Below, piece after piece: positions 50,140-54,570 of a stretch of DNA of 54,570 nt; within the stretch, counting starts at the first letter, position 1; each line of letters opens with the position of its first letter. Position numbers and translations under genes: made by a program. Source of the stretch: Bdellovibrionaceae bacterium UBA2316 (lineage in GTDB: Bacteria > Bdellovibrionota > Bdellovibrionia > Bdellovibrionales > Bdellovibrionaceae); NCBI GenBank assembly GCA_002345205.1, contig DDVI01000027.1, positions 16,298 to 70,867 of the forward strand. Reading direction: 5' to 3'. The notes beneath the pieces are model-generated. The model saw nothing but the letters and a program-made list of their open reading frames with translations, did not search any database and had not been told where the DNA came from.

Positions 50140-51637
50140 AATTTTCTTAATCATAATTATTTTCGCAGTACTAAGCTGTACTCAAAAGTCAGGTGGTAAT
50201 ATGGAACTTAACATTCATCTTCCAGATGTAAAACTTCAAATAGATCCACAAAAAATGGAAGATGCTTTTTCTATGATGATTGTCCTTCAACTTTTTCGTG
50301 GTCTTTTAAGATATGATCAAAATGGTGATGTCATGGCAGATCTTGCAGAATCTTGGACGGAATCAAAAGATCATTTAAAATACACGTTTAAATTAAAACC
50401 TATGACTTTTTCTAATGGAAAACCTGTAACGGCTAAACACGTGCAAATGACATTGGCTAGACTTTTTTATCTTGGATCTTCAATGGCCGCAGATATTGAT
50501 TATATATCAGGTGTTGAGGAGTTTAAGAAAACTTGGGATATTTCAAAGTTTGGAGTTAAAGTTATTAATGATAAGGAAGTTGAAATTCATTTAAGTCACC
50601 CCTCTAGCTTATTTTTAAAACAAATAGCCGTTGTTGACTGCTCTATCTTAGACATTGAAGACTTTAAGCAAGATTTAGATTTAACCGTTAATGGTGGCTT
50701 TTCAGGTCCCTATAAAATTAAAAACCAAGAAGGCATGAAATTTACTCTTGAAAAATGGCGTAAGGATAAATTTGATAGCGAAAGACCTCCACAAATAATT
50801 AATTTTTATACTACGAAAGAAAATCCTAGTGCTTTAGCTAAATCTGGGAAAACAGATTCTTTAGATACTGACAAAGTAACATCAGAAGATGAAAGAGAAC
50901 TAAGGAAATTAGGCTGGTCTTCGAGACCTACGGAACTTACTTATGAATGGTTTGTTATCTTTAACCCTAAATATGTGCCTATCGACGTAAGAGAAGAACT
51001 TTATAATAAAATTGATCCTGCCCAGTTGGTAAAATTCTTAGGTGAACCAAATTTAATTCCTGCTTATGGATTAATCCCCAATGGATTCTATGGTGTTGTG
51101 GACAAGAAACCAGTTTTTGAAAAAAATCACAAACCATACAAAGGAAAGAAAATTTCCTTCAAGCTTGATTTCCTAACCGGATCTGAGTTTGATAAAAAGT
51201 TAGCTCAGTATCTTAAAGAAAAATGGACTACAGACAATATTGAAGTTGTTCTAAATGAGATTAATCGTGGTGAAAAATTAACTCGGATGTTTTCAAAAAC
51301 TGCTGAAGCTACTATTGGGAAAAAGGGAACTGATTATCCTGATGGGTACTCAGTTTTGACATATTTTAAAGGAAAATATGAAGCTAATTATTTTCATGTG
51401 GATGATCCTAAAATTGATCAAATGATTGCTAAAGCAGCTCAAGAATTTAGTCAAAATAAACGAGCTGATCTATACAAGCAGATTCAAGTGGAAATTATTA
51501 AGCATTACACTTGTGTTCCCTTATTTTTTGGTTCAACAGCATCAGGACTTTGGAGTGATAAAGTTGAAACAATCCCAGCTCATCCACTAGGATTTCATAC
51601 AATGCCTTATGAAACTATTTTAATGAGGTCTATGTGA
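50120..51637 (+). CDS. Orphan peptide-binding-type solute-binding lipoprotein (SBP_bac_5)
   Basis: 505 residues from the GTG at 50120, chosen because GGAG lies six bases before it; a TTG at 50108 would add four residues. Signal peptide with a lipobox-like VLSC at about residue 20. The body follows the oligopeptide/dipeptide-binding family: MMIVLQLFRGLLRYDQNGDVMAD, LAESWTESKDHLKYTFKLKP, FSNGKPVTAKHVQMTLAR, the NGGFSGPYKIKNQEGMKFTLEKW segment, and a late PDGYSVLTYFKG. No ABC permease or ATPase genes are adjacent. Its position just before a sensor kinase suggests a ligand-presenting co-receptor rather than a transporter part; this is inference. The stop overlaps the kinase GTG. Confidence 0.85.
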   Translation: MTAQHFKIFLIIIIFAVLSCTQKSGGNMELNIHLPDVKLQIDPQKMEDAFSMMIVLQLFRGLLRYDQNGDVMADLAESWTESKDHLKYTFKLKPMTFSNGKPVTAKHVQMTLARLFYLGSSMAADIDYISGVEEFKKTWDISKFGVKVINDKEVEIHLSHPSSLFLKQIAVVDCSILDIEDFKQDLDLTVNGGFSGPYKIKNQEGMKFTLEKWRKDKFDSERPPQIINFYTTKENPSALAKSGKTDSLDTDKVTSEDERELRKLGWSSRPTELTYEWFVIFNPKYVPIDVREELYNKIDPAQLVKFLGEPNLIPAYGLIPNGFYGVVDKKPVFEKNHKPYKGKKISFKLDFLTGSEFDKKLAQYLKEKWTTDNIEVVLNEINRGEKLTRMFSKTAEATIGKKGTDYPDGYSVLTYFKGKYEANYFHVDDPKIDQMIAKAAQEFSQNKRADLYKQIQVEIIKHYTCVPLFFGSTASGLWSDKVETIPAHPLGFHTMPYETILMRSM

Positions 51638-53415
51638 AATTCTCAATACTACTTGAACAAAGACTTAAAAAGATTCTCTTGCTTAGTTTAAGCACGGCAG
51701 TCATTGGACTTGCTGTCTATGGAATAGTTTGGAATCTTCACACACGTGAAAGATCAAAAGAGTTTATTCTTTCACACCTAAATGAAGTCATTATTGCTCA
51801 AGTGAATAGTCAAAATACTTTTAATATAGACGGTGAACTTAATCGCATTGTAAATTCATGGTCTAAGACCCAAGAGTTTCCTTTACGTGTTGATGTCTAT
51901 CTAGATGGAAAGCATTGGGCTCATGGCGGCCCAATGAAAGCTTTTGGAGTACTTTACGCTAGTGAAAGCCACTTGGAATCTTTGTCCTCTGGGCAAAAAC
52001 TAGCATTTGATATAAGCATGGACCTTTCTGGTCCTATATTTCGTTTTTTTATAGTACTTTCAATTTTTATCGGCTTTTTTGTGGCAGTTTATTTTAGCTT
52101 AAAAAAAGGACTTTCAACAGCCATTGAAGAAATTTCAAAACCTTTAGAGGAAAGAATTTCAAATTTAAGTGTGGCTTCTGAAAATTTATCAAATCACGCT
52201 AAAAATGGATTTTTAACTAATGATTCTCACATTCTAGAATTACAAAAGCTAGATCAATCACTTTATACACTGTTTACTAGAATTAGTTTACTTGAAAGTG
52301 AAATTTCAGAGAAAAAATACTCTGAAGGACAATTTCAAATGGCAAGGCAAGTGACTCATGCCCTAAGTGGAGCTATGAGTTCATTATCTTTATACATAGA
52401 CCAAGCTAAATCAATGGATACTATGGATAAAAAGTTTTTAAAAAGTATATCTGAACAAATTAAGTCGGTATCAAGTGATTTAATGGGATCAAAAAATAAA
52501 ATTACTTCTGAACTTTCAAAAGAAGAATTTAATCTTAAAGATTCACTTAAAAATATAGTTGAACAAAAAACTCAAGAACTTCAAAGATATTCACATAAAG
52601 AAATTACTTTGCATCTTTTTGATAGTATTGAAGATAATTTAATAGTTACAGCTTCAAAAGCTAAGTTTGAAAGAGCCCTTATTAATCTAATTACAAATTC
52701 AATTGAAGCCATAAGCGGCAAAGGCATTATTGATGTTATAATTTTTGAAAAAGATGGATTTGCTACAGTTACTGTAAGAGATACGGGTTGTGGTATTCCT
52801 GAAGAAATTTTACCTCAATTAATGAATGAGGGGGCTACTTTTGGTAAAGAAAATGGTAATGGACTTGGTTTATATCACACAAAACTTATAATTGAAGAGG
52901 AATTCAGTGGAAAACTTAGGATTGCTTCTTTACCTGGCCAAGGAACGAGAGTTAACTTTAAAGTTCCCGTTAAGAAAAATCAGTCAAAAAAAGAAGATAT
53001 TGTTTTATTCAATAATCAAGAATTTATTATAGTTGATGATGATAAACTGATTCATCAAGCTTGGGATATCAAACTAGCTAGCCTAGCTAATAAGATTAAA
53101 GTTATCCATATATACTCTGTGGATGAATTTGAAAAATGGTTTTTAAAAAACAATAAAAGCACTTTTTCATCAAGATTATTTATATTTGACTATGACCTGA
53201 AAGGGTCTATGTCAGGGTTAGATTTAATTGCACATCATCAATTGATGTTTGAAAGTGTTCTAGTTACCGGAATGGCTAAAGAAAATAAAATTATTGAAGA
53301 AGTAAAAAAATTAAAAGTTAAAATAATTCCAAAAGATGAGCTAGCAAATTTAAAAATTAGTTTGGTAGAGAATGATTTCTCACCAAATGATACTCATCTT
53401 TTGGAAGTAACATAA
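51634..53415 (+). CDS. Hybrid sensor histidine kinase
   Basis: 593 residues from a GTG. Helix 1 (about 12-34), a short periplasmic domain of about 100 residues (40-134), helix 2 (about 136-156), a coiled-coil/HAMP-like region, the His box ARQVTHALSGAMSSL with H242, the N box (NLITNSIEAI, 351-360), G1 DTGCGIP (383-389) and G2 NGLGLYH (409-415). A C-terminal receiver domain (about 463-590) keeps the acidic cluster DDD (468-470), D519, T545 and a late Lys. The periplasmic part is small, as expected if the neighbouring lipoprotein presents the ligand. Its partner is probably the NtrC-like regulator. The peptide gene starts 15 bases after it. Confidence 0.92.
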   Translation: MKFSILLEQRLKKILLLSLSTAVIGLAVYGIVWNLHTRERSKEFILSHLNEVIIAQVNSQNTFNIDGELNRIVNSWSKTQEFPLRVDVYLDGKHWAHGGPMKAFGVLYASESHLESLSSGQKLAFDISMDLSGPIFRFFIVLSIFIGFFVAVYFSLKKGLSTAIEEISKPLEERISNLSVASENLSNHAKNGFLTNDSHILELQKLDQSLYTLFTRISLLESEISEKKYSEGQFQMARQVTHALSGAMSSLSLYIDQAKSMDTMDKKFLKSISEQIKSVSSDLMGSKNKITSELSKEEFNLKDSLKNIVEQKTQELQRYSHKEITLHLFDSIEDNLIVTASKAKFERALINLITNSIEAISGKGIIDVIIFEKDGFATVTVRDTGCGIPEEILPQLMNEGATFGKENGNGLGLYHTKLIIEEEFSGKLRIASLPGQGTRVNFKVPVKKNQSKKEDIVLFNNQEFIIVDDDKLIHQAWDIKLASLANKIKVIHIYSVDEFEKWFLKNNKSTFSSRLFIFDYDLKGSMSGLDLIAHHQLMFESVLVTGMAKENKIIEEVKKLKVKIIPKDELANLKISLVENDFSPNDTHLLEVT

Positions 53416-53429
53416 AAAAGGAGTCACAA

Positions 53430-53510
53430 ATGGAAACAGTATTTATTGACCTAGAGGCTTTAGAAATTGAAGCTGAGTCTTATGAAGCTGGCGCTAGTTC
53501 TGGAGGTTAG
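53430..53510 (+). CDS. Candidate RiPP precursor peptide, 26 residues
   Basis: The frame from ATG 53430 encodes 26 residues: METVFIDLEALEIEAE then SYEAGASSGG. AAGGAG lies six bases before the ATG, ideal spacing. The N-terminal part is acidic and contains FIDLEALE, which resembles the xFDLQxME leader element of class III lanthipeptides (known for RamS and LabA). The tail has three Ser (17, 23, 24) and no Cys. Its final Gly codons (GGA GGT) provide the GGAGG ribosome binding site of the next gene, whose ATG follows the TAG directly, so the two are translated together. Confidence 0.75.
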   Translation: METVFIDLEALEIEAESYEAGASSGG

Positions 53511-54512
53511 ATGTTCCTAGCGGATAAGCATAATTTTGGTCAGCAAGTTGAGAAAGTGCAGCGGGGTTCTGATACATGGTATTGGAAGCCTCGCACCGTT
53601 TATTGGGAATGGTTTTTCTTTGGAAAGACAAGTCCACTTAAAAATTTGTTTGATGAAGTTGGTAGTCTTGGGACTAAGCCTTTATCAGAATATTTTTTCA
53701 ATCTGGATATTGAAATTGAATCCACTTGGTGCGGTTATGCAAGAGAATATTCAAGTGAAAAGGTAACAATTTCTAATGAGCATTTTTATGCTTATGGCGC
53801 TTTAATTGCTTATTGTTATATTTTTGGTATCCGTGATTTACATAAGCAAAATTTAATTATGACCAAAACTCATTTCCAAGTCGTTGATGTGGAGGTTGTT
53901 TTTACTTCTCTATTACTTCCTCATGAAACTCTACTGCTTCCCTTTAAAGGTATTGGGTATGAATTTGCTGGTATTGGAGCTTTAGTAAACTCTCAAGAAG
54001 AGTTGATTGAAGAAAATAAGAAGCAATTAATTCATGGTTATTGGGATTTGTTTGATTTAGTCCTAAGGAAAAAGAGCGAAATTGGGGAAATTTTATCGAA
54101 ACAAGATTTTTCAAGAAATCCTTCTCGAATGATTATTCGTAATACATCTGAGTATAAGTATTTTTTAGAAAGCCCTCCAGGCAATGCTTTGCTGTCTGAA
54201 ATTGAACAAATTAGGCGCGGTGATATCCCGTACTATTTTAAATTTATTGGGGATAAAAATCTGTATTGGCTAAGCTCGCTTGGCACATATAGAAATGAAT
54301 CTTCGGTTGCGGTTTTTCAGAGGGATATTGATAGGCATATGAAATATGAAAATTCACATTGGTGTGAAGATAGAATAACTAACAAAATTTTAATTACTGG
54401 AATGTTATACTTGCTGAAGACTTTGGATATTTTTCTAGAAATCAATCTATCGGATGATTTTTATATAAGAAATCATACTGTTCTTCATGAAAAAAGAGAA
54501 TATAAATTTTAA
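53511..54512 (+). CDS. Stand-alone LanM-type (DUF4135) dehydratase/kinase-like core
   Basis: 333 residues. It aligns by motif with the kinase-like part of LanM lanthipeptide synthetases: DxHxxG in ADKHNFG (D5, H7, G10), the YKPR-like WYWKPRTV with K26, GALIAYCYIFGIRDLHKQN (D109, H111, N114), VVDVEVVF (D126, E128), RMIIRNTSEY (R206 and T212 at the 6-residue spacing of the elimination pair) and RRGDIPYYF (237-240). In LanM this domain phosphorylates Ser/Thr and then eliminates phosphate. The N-terminal about 200 residues of full LanM and the entire LanC cyclase are missing. The GGAGG ribosome binding site is inside the preceding peptide gene. A predicted substrate is that peptide. Confidence 0.85.
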   Translation: MFLADKHNFGQQVEKVQRGSDTWYWKPRTVYWEWFFFGKTSPLKNLFDEVGSLGTKPLSEYFFNLDIEIESTWCGYAREYSSEKVTISNEHFYAYGALIAYCYIFGIRDLHKQNLIMTKTHFQVVDVEVVFTSLLLPHETLLLPFKGIGYEFAGIGALVNSQEELIEENKKQLIHGYWDLFDLVLRKKSEIGEILSKQDFSRNPSRMIIRNTSEYKYFLESPPGNALLSEIEQIRRGDIPYYFKFIGDKNLYWLSSLGTYRNESSVAVFQRDIDRHMKYENSHWCEDRITNKILITGMLYLLKTLDIFLEINLSDDFYIRNHTVLHEKREYKF

Positions 54513-54570
54513 TGATCAACAGCTAAATAAAATTTCTTAAATTAAACTCTTCGTAGCTTTATTTAAAGAC

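Larger units (their letters stand above)
46720..54570. mobile_element. Putative genomic island beginning at tRNA-Ser (continues beyond window)
   Basis: Composition changes after the tRNA gene: the coding regions from 47555 on are clearly richer in A and T, with heavy use of AT-ending codons, than the housekeeping genes before it. The content is accessory (two-component system, MFS, orphan binding protein, peptide and modification enzyme). Start at a tRNA 3' end is a common integration pattern. No integrase, transposase or duplicate of the tRNA end is seen in the window, so the far boundary lies outside or the mechanism is different. Confidence 0.5.

Noticed and set aside
53430..54512. Classical lanthipeptide
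   Set aside because: The peptide has no Cys and the enzyme has no LanC domain, so thioether rings cannot form from these two parts alone.
46720..54570. Prophage
   Set aside because: No structural, replication or integrase genes of phage are seen.
1..54570. CRISPR array
   Set aside because: No series of regularly spaced identical repeats was found.

Overview
The window (about 40% GC) reads as chromosome from a Bdellovibrio-like bacterium (Bdellovibrionota). The strongest clue is a 64-residue stand-alone histone-fold protein at 12055-12249 that closely resembles the known Bdellovibrio histone. The wider gene set fits: class-B L31, a Rho factor with an Asn/Arg/Asp-rich extension, and many tightly overlapping operons.

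Layout. (1) 1-9108, minus strand: eight overlapping or abutting genes for a membrane/lipid-type pathway: FAD oxidoreductase with a WxWxIP motif, UbiA enzyme, His-rich membrane protein, secreted unknown, exported VTC/CYTH-fold protein, second UbiA enzyme, MMPL exporter, DUF4956 protein (cut by the window edge). (2) 9254-23401: housekeeping genes murD, metallophosphoesterase, histone, ligA, gatCAB, a Ppx/GppA phosphatase, DUF192, a LysM/Pro-rich membrane protein and PilZ. (3) 23402-25874: rho with a long leader and a low-complexity N-terminus. (4) 25871-34388, minus strand: msrC, a membrane protein, and a coupled five-gene operon related to the LuxC/LuxE fatty-acid reductase (MFS, GNAT, LuxE-like, LuxC-adenylation fusion, adenylation enzyme) without luciferase genes. 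(5) 34637-46719: Cys-repeat lipoprotein, ABC-F ATPase, rpmE2, prfA-prmC-murA, MBL-fold enzyme, a candidate C-rich small RNA, a large TPR protein, serS and tRNA-Ser(UGA). (6) 46720-54570: a visibly more AT-rich accessory region beginning directly after the tRNA gene.

The most interesting system is in region 6. A sigma-54 activator with a receiver domain, an MFS transporter, an orphan peptide-binding-type lipoprotein and a hybrid histidine kinase are translationally linked. A 26-residue peptide gene follows with a strong ribosome binding site, and then a 333-residue LanM-type (DUF4135) dehydratase/kinase core without a LanC cyclase. The peptide begins with a stretch resembling class III lanthipeptide leaders (FIDLEALE against the known xFDLQxME type), ends in SYEAGASSGG and has no Cys. 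I infer a RiPP-like modified peptide, possibly a signal that is made, exported, captured by the lipoprotein and read by the kinase/activator pair. The activator gene has its own sigma-54-type promoter (GG-N10-GC) and an upstream dyad, which suggests feedback control. The window ends inside this region, so further genes may lie downstream.

A second candidate is a roughly 80-nt small RNA on the minus strand near 41.6 kb. It has two hairpins that both present a UUGGNCCCCUCCA loop, the complement of a Shine-Dalgarno sequence, and the second hairpin is the terminator.
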